DNA of 47,437 nucleotides, from contig NZ_JARWOP010000206.1 in NCBI RefSeq assembly GCF_029868745.1, positions 1 to 47,437 on the forward strand, read 5' to 3'. This DNA is from Nocardia wallacei. Lineage in GTDB: Bacteria > Actinomycetota > Actinomycetes > Mycobacteriales > Mycobacteriaceae. This document shows, in pieces, positions 27,876 to 36,075 of this stretch. Position 1 is the first letter of the stretch. The number at the start of each line of letters is the position of its first letter. The notes beneath the pieces are model-generated. The model was not told where the DNA came from and searched no databases. It was given only the letters and a program-made list of their open reading frames with translations. A program made the position numbers and the translations under genes.

Positions 27876-29312
27876 ATGCCGGCGAGCCCAGCGATGCGTG
27901 ACCTCTTCCGGCGCAAACCCATCGAGCTGATCGAGGATGAACCCGCCGGCGGACTGCAGCGGGTACTGGGCCTGTGGCAGCTGACCGCCATCGGAGTCGG
28001 CGGCATCATCGGGGCCGGGATCTTCGCGCTCGCCGGGTCGGTCGCCCACGACACCGCCGGTCCCGCGGTGCTCATCTCGTTCCTCATCGCGGGCGTCGCC
28101 AGCGCCGCGGCCGCGCTGTCCTACGCCGAGTTCGCGGGCCTGATCCCGAAGGCCGGATCGGCCTACACCTACGGCTACGCGGTGCTCGGCGAACCGGTCG
28201 GCTGGCTGATCGGCTGGGACCTGCTGCTGGAGTACACCGCCATCGTCGCGGTGGTGGCCATCGGCATCTCCGGCTACATCTCGTTCCTGCTCGAGCAGCT
28301 CGACATCGCGCTGCCGGAGTGGATGCTCGGCGCGCCCGGCACCGGCGACGGGCACTACGTCGACCTCTTCGCCGCGCTGCTGTGCCTGCTGATCGCGTTC
28401 CTGCTGAACCGGGGCATCAAGGCGGCGGCGCGGTTCGAGACCGTGGTGGTCGGGATCAAGGTCGTCGTGGTGCTGGTGGTGATCGTGGTCGGCGCGTTCT
28501 ACCTCGACAGCGGCAACTACACCCCGTACTTCCCGTTCGGGTTCGGCGGCGCGGTGACCGGTGCGTCGACGGTGTTCTTCGCCGTGTTCGGCTACGACGC
28601 GATGTCGACGGCGGCCGAGGAGTCGGTGGACGCCAAACGTCATCTGCCCAAGGCGATCCTGCTGTCGCTGGCCGTCTCGATGGTGCTGTACGTGCTGGTG
28701 TGCCTGGTCTTGACGGGCATGCAGCACTACACCGAGATCAACCCGAAGAGCGGGCTGTCCTCGGCCTTCGAATCGGTCGGCCTGCCCGGCCTGGGCAGCC
28801 TGATCGCGGCCGGGGCCATCGTCGGCATCATGACCGTGCTGTTCACCTTCATGCTCGGCGTCACCCGGATCTGGTACTCGATGAGCCGGGACGGGTTGCT
28901 GCCCAGGTGGTTCGCCAAGACGCACCCGACCCGGCACGTGCCGACCCGGATCACCTGGATCGCGGGCTCGGTGTCGGCGCTGATCGCGGGCTTCCTCCCG
29001 ATCGGGGAGGCGGCCGAGCTGACCAACATCGGGATCCTGCTGGCCTTCGTGGTGGTGTGCGCGGCCGTGATCGTGCTGCGCTACCGCCGGCCCGACCTGC
29101 CCCGCGGCTTCCGCACCCCGCTGATGCCGATCGTCCCGCTGGTCGGCATCGGCTTCTCGCTCTGGCTGATCACCTATCTGAAGCCGGAGACCTGGGCCCG
29201 TTTCGGGGTGTGGTTCGTGCTCGGCCTGATCATCTATTTCGCCTACAGCCGACGCCACTCGGTGCTGGCCACCGGCGGCGAGCCGACCTCGGAGACCACC
29301 ACGTCCCGCTGA
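27876..29312 (+). CDS. Cationic amino-acid transporter-type APC permease
   Basis: A 478-residue, 12-helix APC permease of the CAT/YfnA type. The family signature IGVGGIIGAGIFALAG lies in helix 1, SYAEFAGLIPKAGSAYTY in helix 3 and FFAVFGYDAMSTAAEE in helix 6. RIWYSMSRDGLLP precedes the late helices. Import of an amino acid is expected; the specific one is unknown. AAGGAG seven bases before the ATG at 27876 fixes the start. It follows the glnX-glnH-PP2C operon by 69 bases, and an amino-acid permease next to an amino-acid sensor may be functional linkage or chance. Confidence 0.88.
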   Translation: MPASPAMRDLFRRKPIELIEDEPAGGLQRVLGLWQLTAIGVGGIIGAGIFALAGSVAHDTAGPAVLISFLIAGVASAAAALSYAEFAGLIPKAGSAYTYGYAVLGEPVGWLIGWDLLLEYTAIVAVVAIGISGYISFLLEQLDIALPEWMLGAPGTGDGHYVDLFAALLCLLIAFLLNRGIKAAARFETVVVGIKVVVVLVVIVVGAFYLDSGNYTPYFPFGFGGAVTGASTVFFAVFGYDAMSTAAEESVDAKRHLPKAILLSLAVSMVLYVLVCLVLTGMQHYTEINPKSGLSSAFESVGLPGLGSLIAAGAIVGIMTVLFTFMLGVTRIWYSMSRDGLLPRWFAKTHPTRHVPTRITWIAGSVSALIAGFLPIGEAAELTNIGILLAFVVVCAAVIVLRYRRPDLPRGFRTPLMPIVPLVGIGFSLWLITYLKPETWARFGVWFVLGLIIYFAYSRRHSVLATGGEPTSETTTSR

Positions 29313-29333
29313 GGGCGGCGCGCCGCCGTGGCC

Positions 29334-30230
29334 TCACCGCCGGTAGCTGATGGCCAGGGCGGTGATCAACAGGGCCGCGCCGCACCATCCCGGGCCACCG
29401 AGCCGGTCACCGAGGAGCACTGCCGACAGCAGGGCGGCGGTGAGGGGTTCGAGGAGGGCCGCCAGTGCCGCGAGAACCGGTGCGGCAGTGCGCAATCCGC
29501 GGAAATAGGCGGTGTAGGCGAGTGCCGTCGGCGCGCTGCCCAGATAGGCGGCCGTGAGTAGCACATCGGGCCGCAGCGGCAGCGCCATCCCGGACGCCAG
29601 CGCCGCCGGGGTGAGCAGTACTCCGCCGGTGAGCATGCCGAAAGCGGTGGTGCGCAAGGGATCCAGACCCGCGACGGGCGTCGCGGTGATCAGGGTCATG
29701 AGGGCGAACCCCGCCGCGGCGAGCAATGCCGTGCCCACCCCGGCGGCCAACGTCCAGCCGCTCGCGGCGCCGCCGGGTGACCACGTGAGCAGGATGAGCC
29801 CGCTCACCGCGAGGGCGATCGCGAGCAGCGTGGCCCGGCCCGGTACGCGGCGGTCGCGCACCGCCGCGCCGAGGGCGACGAACACGGGCAGCGTCCCGAT
29901 TGTCACCATCGTGGCCAAGCTGACCGAAATATGTTGCACCGCAACAAAATAACTGGCCTGATAGCAGCCCAGCAGGCCGCCGGTGACCAGTACCCGCCGC
30001 CCCACGGCCGGGGTGCGCGGCACCCCGCGCAACCCGCCGGTCACGGCGAGCAGTGCGACCGCGAGGCCGCCGCCGAGCAACAGTCGATAGGTGGCCACGG
30101 ACAGCGGCCGCAGACCGGCCCGGTCCGCGAGCAGAGACCCGGCGAGTCCGCCCGTGCCCCAGAGGATTCCGGCGGCGATCAGTGCCGCCGCCGAACGGTC
30201 GCGCGCGGGCGCGACGATGTCGACAGACAT
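29334..30230 (-). CDS. EamA/DMT-family transporter
   Basis: A 298-residue membrane protein with ten predicted helices in two EamA repeats (first from ~13, second from ~150). Repeat ends are marked by SLATMVTIGTLPVFVAL and AALAALLEPLTAALLSAVLLGDRLG. Members export amino acids, purines or other metabolites. The ATG has AGGAGC about 10 bases upstream. It is divergent from the ParA-type cassette and converges with the CAT permease 21 bases away. Confidence 0.87.
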   Translation of the reverse strand: MSVDIVAPARDRSAAALIAAGILWGTGGLAGSLLADRAGLRPLSVATYRLLLGGGLAVALLAVTGGLRGVPRTPAVGRRVLVTGGLLGCYQASYFVAVQHISVSLATMVTIGTLPVFVALGAAVRDRRVPGRATLLAIALAVSGLILLTWSPGGAASGWTLAAGVGTALLAAAGFALMTLITATPVAGLDPLRTTAFGMLTGGVLLTPAALASGMALPLRPDVLLTAAYLGSAPTALAYTAYFRGLRTAAPVLAALAALLEPLTAALLSAVLLGDRLGGPGWCGAALLITALAISYRR

Positions 30231-30377
30231 GAAAAGGTGCTCCTGCGTCGAAGGAAGACATGACGACGACGCGGGGCAGATGTCTCGATGGCCTACCGGC
30301 CGGCAAACCGCCCCGCTCAGGCGGCGGGGGGCGGCGTGACTACGAAGATTCGGTGCACGGTGATCACTGTAGCGTCC

Positions 30378-30395
30378 TGTGTCCAATTGGACACA
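30378..30395. promoter_or_regulatory. 18-bp perfect palindrome in the EamA/parA divergent region
   Basis: TGTGTCCAATTGGACACA is a perfect 18-bp palindrome located 94 bases before parA and 147 before the EamA gene. Its symmetry and place suggest an operator or partition site. No known consensus is assigned. Confidence 0.55.
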
Positions 30396-30439
30396 CCGCG
30401 TCCCACCGCCAAATCTCCGCGTTCGACTTACATGCGTGT

Positions 30440-30462
30440 AACACTGAGCGGCGCACAGTGTT
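30440..30462. promoter_or_regulatory. Inverted repeat in the parA leader
   Basis: AACACTG (30440-30446) and CAGTGTT (30456-30462) form a perfect 7-bp inverted repeat with a 9-base spacer, ending 13 bases before the parA ribosome-binding site. It could be an operator for autoregulation or an mRNA hairpin. Confidence 0.4.
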
Positions 30463-30489
30463 GCTCTCCTCATGCAAGGAGGACCGTCC

Positions 30490-31215
30490 GTGACGAATTC
30501 CGCTGCATCACTGGATCTGCCGAAACCCTTGGTAGTCACCCTGGGGAATCTGAAAGGCGGCGTCGGGAAAACCACCTCCGCCTTTTTTCTCGCCGGTTAC
30601 TTCGCCCTCGAACACGAGTTGCGAGTGCTGGTCATCGATGCCGACCCGCTGAGCCAGACCGGCTATTCCTGGTATCGGCGGCTACAGAAAGGAGAAGTGG
30701 ATGTGCCATTCACGCTGATCGCGTTTCCGTCCCGGCACGTCGACGACTGCATCGCCGACAATGCCGCGAACTACGACGTGATCATCGTGGATGCCGGAGG
30801 CGAATCGGCGGAGATCTTCAAGGCCGCGATTCCCTCGACCGACGAGCTCGTCCTGTTGACGAGCGTGAGTCCCTCGGAGGTGAAGCGAGTGCCCAGTACC
30901 TATCGGGCCGCCGAGGAGGCGGCCGTCGACGCGGCCCGCGAGATCCGGGTCCGGGTCCTGATGACGAAGGTTCCGGTGACGATGAAGAAGGGCGTCAACG
31001 TCTCCACCGAATATCGCACCCAGCGGACGCAGTTGGAGGACGCCGGTTACGAGGTGTTCGGCTCGTATCTGAGCGCCTGGAAGTGGTATCGGGAAGCCGC
31101 CGATGGGGAAGTCGGCGAGGGGGCCGAGAATCCACTGCACGATCTGGGCGAATACCGGCAGGTGGGTGACGAATTGGTGAGTCCCTATCGCGTCGCGCTG
31201 GGGGTGCCCGCCTGA
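30490..31215 (+). CDS. ParA/CobQ-family P-loop ATPase
   Basis: A 241-residue deviant-Walker ATPase. The signature KGGVGKTT lies near residues 22-29 with the extra Lys of ParA/MinD proteins, VLVIDADPLSQTGYSW is switch region A', and VIIVDAGGESAEI is switch II. It is short and lacks an N-terminal helix-turn-helix, like plasmid type Ib ParA or Soj-type proteins. AAGGAGGA six bases before the GTG at 30490 fixes the start. It shares TGATG with the next gene, so the two form a coupled pair. This is not the chromosomal parAB-gidB locus; an accessory partition or positioning system, possibly of plasmid origin, is the likely setting. Confidence 0.85.
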   Translation: MTNSAASLDLPKPLVVTLGNLKGGVGKTTSAFFLAGYFALEHELRVLVIDADPLSQTGYSWYRRLQKGEVDVPFTLIAFPSRHVDDCIADNAANYDVIIVDAGGESAEIFKAAIPSTDELVLLTSVSPSEVKRVPSTYRAAEEAAVDAAREIRVRVLMTKVPVTMKKGVNVSTEYRTQRTQLEDAGYEVFGSYLSAWKWYREAADGEVGEGAENPLHDLGEYRQVGDELVSPYRVALGVPA

Positions 31216-32051
31216 TGCCTCCGCAACGCAGGAAATCCGTGATCGGCGCCAAATCCGGCAATGCCGCCGTCGCCGTCAATCCGCTGGCCGACACCGCCGA
31301 GCACACCCCGCCCGTCTCGCCGCTGCGCGACGCGGAGTGGCGGCGCTCGGCGCGGAATCTGTCGGTGGTGCCCTCGGATCCGGCCGCGAACGTGCTGACG
31401 ATGCCGCTGCCCGCACCCGGCGACGGCCCGCTCAGCGAACACGAGCAGGTACAGCTGTCGGCGTGCGAATCCTCGATCGGCACGCTGCGGCTGGCGTTCT
31501 GGGCGGCGGGCCGGGCGCTGCAGATCGTCCGCGACGGGCGGCTGTACCGCAGCGAGTACGGCACCTTCGACGACTATGTCGAGCAGCGCTGGGAGATGCA
31601 GCGCTCCTACGCCCACAAGCTGATTCGCGCCTGGCCGCTGGCCGCCAAGCTGCACCCGATGGCCCCGGGCATCAACGAGGGCCAGATCCGGGAACTGCTG
31701 CCGGTGGCGGCCGAGCACGGCGAGGAGGCGGCCGTGACCGTCTACGCCACCCTGGCCGCCGACGAGGTGAAGATCACCGCGGGCAAGCTGCGGGAGGCGG
31801 CGGCGGTGCTGCCGGAACGCTTCGACAAGGATCTGGCCGTGCAGCGCCTGCAAGCGTGGTTGCGCGGCGAGATGAGCCAGGAGCGGGCCGCCGACCGTCC
31901 GGTCGATCTGTTCAGCACCGTGGAGTCCCGGCTCGCCGCCCTGACCCGCCGGGTGGTTCGCAGCTCCACCGGTGATCCCGGCGCGGCCCGGGAATTCGCG
32001 GCTCGGCTGCGCGACATGGCCGAGCGGATCGAGCAGCAGATCACGGCCTGA
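31215..32051 (+). CDS. ParB-like helix-turn-helix partner of the ParA ATPase
   Basis: A 278-residue protein. The central region (~75-180) has the pattern of plasmid/phage DNA-binding proteins: IVRDGRLYRSEYGTFDDYVE, then RWEMQRSYAHKLIRAW as a helix-turn-helix and INEGQIRELLPVA after it. The N-terminal ~65 residues are Pro/Ala-rich and disordered. The C-terminal ~50 residues are helical and could dimerise (LFSTVESRLAALTRRV...). The usual ParB/Srx CTPase domain is absent, so it is not a canonical ParB. Coupling to ParA by a one-base stop/start overlap and the flanking palindromes point to a centromere-binding adaptor role. That role is inference. Confidence 0.65.
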   Translation: MPPQRRKSVIGAKSGNAAVAVNPLADTAEHTPPVSPLRDAEWRRSARNLSVVPSDPAANVLTMPLPAPGDGPLSEHEQVQLSACESSIGTLRLAFWAAGRALQIVRDGRLYRSEYGTFDDYVEQRWEMQRSYAHKLIRAWPLAAKLHPMAPGINEGQIRELLPVAAEHGEEAAVTVYATLAADEVKITAGKLREAAAVLPERFDKDLAVQRLQAWLRGEMSQERAADRPVDLFSTVESRLAALTRRVVRSSTGDPGAAREFAARLRDMAERIEQQITA

Positions 32052-32062
32052 GCCCCGTTCGG

Positions 32063-32102
32063 AAATGCCCCGCGGCGAATATTAATCGGCTGCGGGGCAT
32101 TT
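32063..32102 (+). terminator. Strong hairpin terminator of the parA cassette
   Basis: A perfect 11-bp stem AAATGCCCCGC/GCGGGGCATTT with an 18-base loop begins 12 bases after the stop of the helix-turn-helix gene. The second arm ends in TTT, then T-rich sequence follows. Confidence 0.75.
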
Positions 32103-32129
32103 CTTCGAGATCTGACGGTTTTCTATTGT

Positions 32130-32183
32130 TTATCTTCTTGTTATCGCATTTGTCTGCTTATCTGCTTGCATTCATATGAATGC
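32130..32183. repeat. AT-rich patch with TTATC repeats and a 16-bp palindrome
   Basis: The stretch 32100-32185 is strikingly AT-rich for this genome. TTATC occurs three times, starting at 32130, 32141 and 32158, the first and third inside similar 12-mers ending in CTTG. GCATTCATATGAATGC (32168-32183) is a perfect palindrome. The patch lies between the parA cassette and the NlpC/P60 gene. It could be a partition site or the NlpC/P60 promoter and operator; TTGTCT (32150-32155) with CATATG (32173-32178) is a weak promoter match. Confidence 0.45.
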
Positions 32184-32317
32184 GGGCGAATCATGGCACC
32201 TCGGATCCGGCTGGACTGACATGAAAGACGCGAACTTTTCGAATCTGTTCGAGGGCCCGGCCGACGCAATACGGCGTCGCCACCGGAGTCTCGACGAGAG
32301 GATCGGAGGACCGCATC

Positions 32318-33034
32318 ATGGCAGGAACCGACGAAGTCCGATATACCCGCAACACGCGGCGCCTGTTCTGGTGGCTGACAGCGGCCGCGGCGGTGGTATT
32401 CGGAGCATTCGGAGCACTCCTACTGACCACGGGCCAAGCCTCGGCGCAGCAGATATCCGTTCCGGGTATCGGGTCGATCGAGGTACCGATCGAAATTCAG
32501 GCACCGGCGGAAATTCCGGAGACCGTGCCCGCCGTCGAGCCGGTGGCGCCGAAGGTCGCGCCGCATTCGGAGGCGGCCGTCACCGGAATCGTGAAGCAAT
32601 TGCAGTCCGTCATTCCGGGCATCGATTTCCGGGCGCTGCTGCCCGCGCCCCGCGTGCCGGAGGCGGCGGACGCGCCCGTGACACCCGAGAAGACCCGCGG
32701 TGAACTGGCCGTCGAAGCGGCGGAATCGAAGATCGGCGCGGCCTACGGCTACGGCGCCGCCGGCCCCGACTCCTTCGACTGCTCCGGCCTGGTGCAGTGG
32801 TCCTACGGGCAGGCCGGCGTCGACGTGCCGCGCACCAGCTACGAGCAGCTCTCCGCCGGGACCCCGGTGGGCATGGACGAGTTGGAACCCGGTGACATGG
32901 TGTCGTTCTACGGCGGCGGCCACTCGGCCCTCTACGCCGGCGACGGGAAGGTCATCCACGCGGGAACCAACAGCACGGGCGTGCAGATGACGGACCTGTC
33001 CGAGATGCCCGCCAGCGGCGCCCGGCGCTTCTGA
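32318..33034 (+). CDS. Exported NlpC/P60 peptidoglycan endopeptidase
   Basis: A 238-residue secreted cell-wall hydrolase. After a short charged start, a hydrophobic core (18-37) ends in QASA (cleavage ~43). A Pro/Glu/Val-rich spacer follows, then the NlpC/P60 domain from ~128. Catalytic residues are visible: C155 in DCSGLVQW, H202 in GHSALYAG and a third polar residue H214 in VIHAG. The domain resembles that of RipA/RipD in mycobacteria, which cut peptidoglycan stem peptides (D-Glu to meso-DAP). GGAGGA is seven bases before the ATG. No c-di-AMP riboswitch consensus is recognisable in the leader. Confidence 0.9.
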   Translation: MAGTDEVRYTRNTRRLFWWLTAAAAVVFGAFGALLLTTGQASAQQISVPGIGSIEVPIEIQAPAEIPETVPAVEPVAPKVAPHSEAAVTGIVKQLQSVIPGIDFRALLPAPRVPEAADAPVTPEKTRGELAVEAAESKIGAAYGYGAAGPDSFDCSGLVQWSYGQAGVDVPRTSYEQLSAGTPVGMDELEPGDMVSFYGGGHSALYAGDGKVIHAGTNSTGVQMTDLSEMPASGARRF

Positions 33035-33066
33035 GGCCCGCGATGAAACCGTCGTGTGCGCCCGGC

Positions 33067-34272
33067 TCAGCGCCGTCCGCGGAAGGTGCGCCGCAGATCG
33101 TCCACCCATTCGTCCGGGGTCTCCCAGGGTATGAAATGACCGCCGCGATCGTGGGCGGTGACGTTGACCAGGTTGTACCAACTCGCGCGCGAGTCGGCGA
33201 GGAAGTGCTCGACACGGCGGTCGGTCCCGACGCCCGGCGGGTTCTCGTGGGCGACGAAGGTGATGCCGGTCGGCGCTTCCACCACCGGCCACCGATCGTG
33301 CGACGGCGTCCACGGGTAACGATTATTGTTGGCGTAGGTGCGTATCGAGGTGCCGATCGAGTTCGTCGCCCAGAAAATCGTGGCGTGCGTGAGCAGATCG
33401 TCCGCGCCGAATACCGATTCCAGGTCACCACCGTTGTCGCTCCAGCTCTGCCACCGGCGCAGAATCCACGCGAGCAGCCCGGCGGGTGAGTCCGACAGCC
33501 CGACGGCCAGCGTGCTGGAATCGAGCACATGCGCGGCCAGATGGACGGCGAAGCGGCGATCGAATTCGACGACGCGGGCGTGGACCTCGGCGGGTAGGCC
33601 GTCCGGAATAGGTTGTCCGCCACTGTAATCCCACGCCCGGTCGCCGTTGAACAGCGTCAACTTCAAACCCGACCCTATGTGGATGCCGAACAGTTCGTCG
33701 GCGTACTTGTGCCCCAGCTGACCGGTGACCAGCGCCCCCACGTCACATCCCGCGGCGGCGTACCGGCTGTGCCCCAAGGTCTCGGTCATCAGGACGTGCC
33801 AGAGGTCGGCGACCTTCCAGAAGTTCATATCGGGGTGATCGGTCAGCGGTGTGGAAAACCCGAAGCCGGGGAACGACGGGACGATGACATCGAACGCTTC
33901 GGCCGGATCGCCGCCGTGTGCGCCGGGGTCGGCCAGTGGATCGATCACCTTGGCCCAATGCCAGAACGTCCACGGCCAGCCGTGGGTCAGGATCAGTGGC
34001 GTGGGGGCGGGGCCGACTCCCGGTTTGCGCATGAAATGCACCGGCACGCCGTCGATCTCGACGCGGTAGTGCTCGTACGCGTTGATCCGTGCCTCGGCCG
34101 CGCGCCAGTCGAAGTCGCTGCGCCAGTAGTCGACCAGGCGCTCCAGATAGCGGCGGTTGACCCCGTAGTACCCATCCTCGTTGCCCACATCGTCGGGCCA
34201 CCGGGTGAGTTCGAGCCGGTGCCGCAGGTCGTCCAGCACCGCATCGGGCACGTGGATAGGGTTGGGGCGCAT
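33067..34272 (-). CDS. Epoxide hydrolase (EHN-domain alpha/beta hydrolase)
   Basis: A 401-residue epoxide hydrolase. The N-terminal EHN cap (4-110) begins PIHVPDAVLDDLRHRLELTR. LTHGWPWTF (95-103) holds the oxyanion HGWP motif. The nucleophile Asp is D177 in AGCDVGA, and the general-base His is H379 in GGHFIPWE. The family opens epoxides to diols through a covalent ester intermediate. The nucleophile motif reads GCDVG instead of the common GGDWG, a conservative change that keeps the Asp. It begins 12 bases after the DUF2007-like small gene and is probably cotranscribed with it. Confidence 0.9.
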   Translation of the reverse strand: MRPNPIHVPDAVLDDLRHRLELTRWPDDVGNEDGYYGVNRRYLERLVDYWRSDFDWRAAEARINAYEHYRVEIDGVPVHFMRKPGVGPAPTPLILTHGWPWTFWHWAKVIDPLADPGAHGGDPAEAFDVIVPSFPGFGFSTPLTDHPDMNFWKVADLWHVLMTETLGHSRYAAAGCDVGALVTGQLGHKYADELFGIHIGSGLKLTLFNGDRAWDYSGGQPIPDGLPAEVHARVVEFDRRFAVHLAAHVLDSSTLAVGLSDSPAGLLAWILRRWQSWSDNGGDLESVFGADDLLTHATIFWATNSIGTSIRTYANNNRYPWTPSHDRWPVVEAPTGITFVAHENPPGVGTDRRVEHFLADSRASWYNLVNVTAHDRGGHFIPWETPDEWVDDLRRTFRGRR

Positions 34273-34284
34273 AGGAACGGCCGG

Positions 34285-34518
34285 TCAGCTGGTGTGCAGG
34301 AACAGCACGTCGTAGGCGCGCCGGGCGTCCTCGGGAAAGACCAGGATGCGCATGCGATTGCGGGCGCGGCCGGCGCGGCCCCGGGTGGACCGGATGCCGT
34401 GCTCGCGCAGCAGCCGCGCCACATCACCGGCCGTGGTCTCGTCGAAGACTGTCGCCACGGTCACCAGCAGCCCGTAGTCGTCGTCCGTCGGCCTCTGCCG
34501 CCGCCACACCATGCGCAT
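34285..34518 (-). CDS. Small DUF2007-like protein
   Basis: A 77-residue protein. After a basic N-terminus, residues 16-77 follow the pattern of the putative signal-transducing DUF2007 family: LLVTVATVFDETTAGDVARL, a GI around 41-42, then RMRILVFPEDARRAYDVL. The fold expected is a ferredoxin-like alpha/beta with a duplicated hairpin. The function of the family is unknown. It precedes the epoxide hydrolase gene and is divergent from the EF-Tu paralogue. Confidence 0.6.
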   Translation of the reverse strand: MRMVWRRQRPTDDDYGLLVTVATVFDETTAGDVARLLREHGIRSTRGRAGRARNRMRILVFPEDARRAYDVLFLHTS

Positions 34519-34661
34519 TACGAGTGACTTTCGTTGTCGCTGTCCATCACGCCGTTCCCTCTGATTCCAGCACAGCCCGCCCGGGTCGCCGCCACCGGGC
34601 GGGTCCGGGCCGCCGTGCTCGCCGAAAAACCGGTGGCGCGGGTGGTCCCGCACCGGGCACC

Positions 34662-34803
34662 ATGATTCGCATGTTCCGGCAGTCCATCGTCGCATCGCCC
34701 GCGGTCGCGGGCGCGATGGCTGCTGCCCTGGCGGTCGCATCCGCATTCGACGGCGCCCGACGCTGACATTCCCCGGGATGTCCCCGGGACCTCGGCCGGG
34801 GAA
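34662..34803 (+). other. Leader of the EF-Tu paralogue: possible leader ORF and alternative hairpins
   Basis: The 337-base gap 34519-34855 holds no clear gene. A 34-codon open frame (34662-34766, [19 protein letters not shown]...) ends two bases before an inverted repeat TTCCCCGG (34769-34776)/CCGGGGAA (34796-34803). Its loop holds a second TCCCCGGGA, so the self-complementary copies at 34770-34778 and 34781-34789 could pair differently. This layout resembles an attenuator, but GC-rich DNA makes such repeats by chance and the small frame has no strong ribosome-binding site. Confidence 0.3.
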
Positions 34804-34855
34804 GGTGGCTCGGCGCGCGAGGTTCCGATTCGCAACTCCCAGGGAGAGTTTCATC

Positions 34856-36031
34856 ATGGCCAAGCAGGCCTTCGTCCGCACCAAGCCGCACCTGAACATC
34901 GGCACCATGGGCCACGTCGACCACGGCAAGACCACGCTGACGGCCGCCATCACCAAGGTGCTGGCCGCCCGAGGCGGTGCTTCCTTCGTGCCGTTCGAGC
35001 GTATCGACCGCGCGCCGGAGGAGGCCGCGCGCGGCATCACGGTCAATATCGCGCATGTCGAATATGAAACGGCCGCAAGGCATTACGCGCATGTCGACAT
35101 GCCGGGCCACGCCGACTTCGTGAAGAACATGATCACCGGCGCGGCCCAGCTGGACGGCGCGATCCTGGTGCTGTCGGCGCACGACGGCGTGATGCCGCAG
35201 ACCGTCGAACATGTGCTGCTGGCCCGGCAGGTCGGTGTCGAGCACGTCGTGGTGGCCTTGAACAAGGCCGACGGCGCCGACCCCGAACTGCTGGAGCTGG
35301 TCGAGCTGGAGGTCCGGGATCTGTTGAGCGCCAACGGTTTCGACGGTTCCGGTGCGCCGGTGGTGCCGGTGTCGGGACTGCGGGCACTGGCGGGCGACCC
35401 GCACTGGGTAGGTGAGTTGCTGCGCCTGCTGGACGCGGTCGACGCCTACATCCCGACCCCCGTGCGCTATACCGACGCGCCCTTCCTGCTGCCGGTCGAG
35501 AACGTGCTCACCATCACCGGCCGCGGCACGGTGGTCACCGGCGCGGTGGAGCGCGGCCGGGTCCGGATGGGCGACCGGGTCGAGATCCTCGGCTACGACG
35601 GCGCGCTGGAGTCGGTGGTCACCGGGGTCGAAACCTTCGGCCGCACCATGGAATCCGCGGAAGCCGGGGACAACGTCGCGCTGCTGCTGCGTGGCGTGCA
35701 ACGGTCCCAGGTGCGGCGCGGCCAGGTGGTGGCGGCGGTCGGCAGCGTGCGCGTGCACACCCGGTTCACCGCCCGGGTGCACCTGCTGTCGGCGGCGGAG
35801 GGCGGCCGGCGCACGCCGATCACCACCGGCTACCGCCCGCAGTTCTACATCCGCACGGGCGACGTCGTCGGCGACGTCACCCTCGACACCCAGGTGGTAA
35901 CCCCCGGCTCGACGGTAGAACTGACCGTCACCCTCGGCCACCCGATCCCCCTCGAACCCGGCCTCGGCTTCGCCGTCCGAGAGGGCGGCCGCACCGTCGC
36001 CGCGGGAACGGTCCTGACGGTCGCCGACTAG
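34856..36031 (+). CDS. tuf3: Divergent second elongation factor Tu (tuf3-type)
   Basis: A 391-residue EF-Tu, the GTPase that brings aminoacyl-tRNA to the ribosome. G1 GHVDHGKT (19-26), switch I RGITVN (59-64) and G3 DxPGH (81-85) are intact. G4 is NKAD (136-139) where housekeeping EF-Tu has NKCD, the Cys next to the G3 Asp is Met (DMPGHADF), and SALKAL is SGLRAL (173-178). Domain 3 has TPGSTVEL in place of the usual PGDN. No fusA or rpsG neighbours are present, so this is a paralogue. Streptomyces tuf3 (392 residues) is a similar case. AGGGAG lies about six bases before the ATG, and a longer in-frame ATG at 34778 lacks homology. Expression under stress or as an antibiotic-insensitive EF-Tu is inference. 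Confidence 0.85.
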   Translation: MAKQAFVRTKPHLNIGTMGHVDHGKTTLTAAITKVLAARGGASFVPFERIDRAPEEAARGITVNIAHVEYETAARHYAHVDMPGHADFVKNMITGAAQLDGAILVLSAHDGVMPQTVEHVLLARQVGVEHVVVALNKADGADPELLELVELEVRDLLSANGFDGSGAPVVPVSGLRALAGDPHWVGELLRLLDAVDAYIPTPVRYTDAPFLLPVENVLTITGRGTVVTGAVERGRVRMGDRVEILGYDGALESVVTGVETFGRTMESAEAGDNVALLLRGVQRSQVRRGQVVAAVGSVRVHTRFTARVHLLSAAEGGRRTPITTGYRPQFYIRTGDVVGDVTLDTQVVTPGSTVELTVTLGHPIPLEPGLGFAVREGGRTVAAGTVLTVAD

Positions 36032-36075
36032 CCACGCCAGCCCGTCCCCGTCCCGCCTCGTCGTCGCCCGTCCCG

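Noticed and set aside
29314..29327. GGCGGCGCGCCGCC as a terminator between the permease and EamA genes
   Set aside because: A perfect palindrome with no loop; in this composition it is expected by chance and would form only a weak short hairpin.
31215..32051. Canonical chromosomal ParB
   Set aside because: The ParB/Srx CTPase motifs are absent and the gene is not in a gidB/rnpA context.
32103..32317. c-di-AMP (ydaO-type) riboswitch upstream of the NlpC/P60 gene
   Set aside because: Actinobacterial cell-wall hydrolase genes often have one, but the conserved core blocks could not be recognised here.
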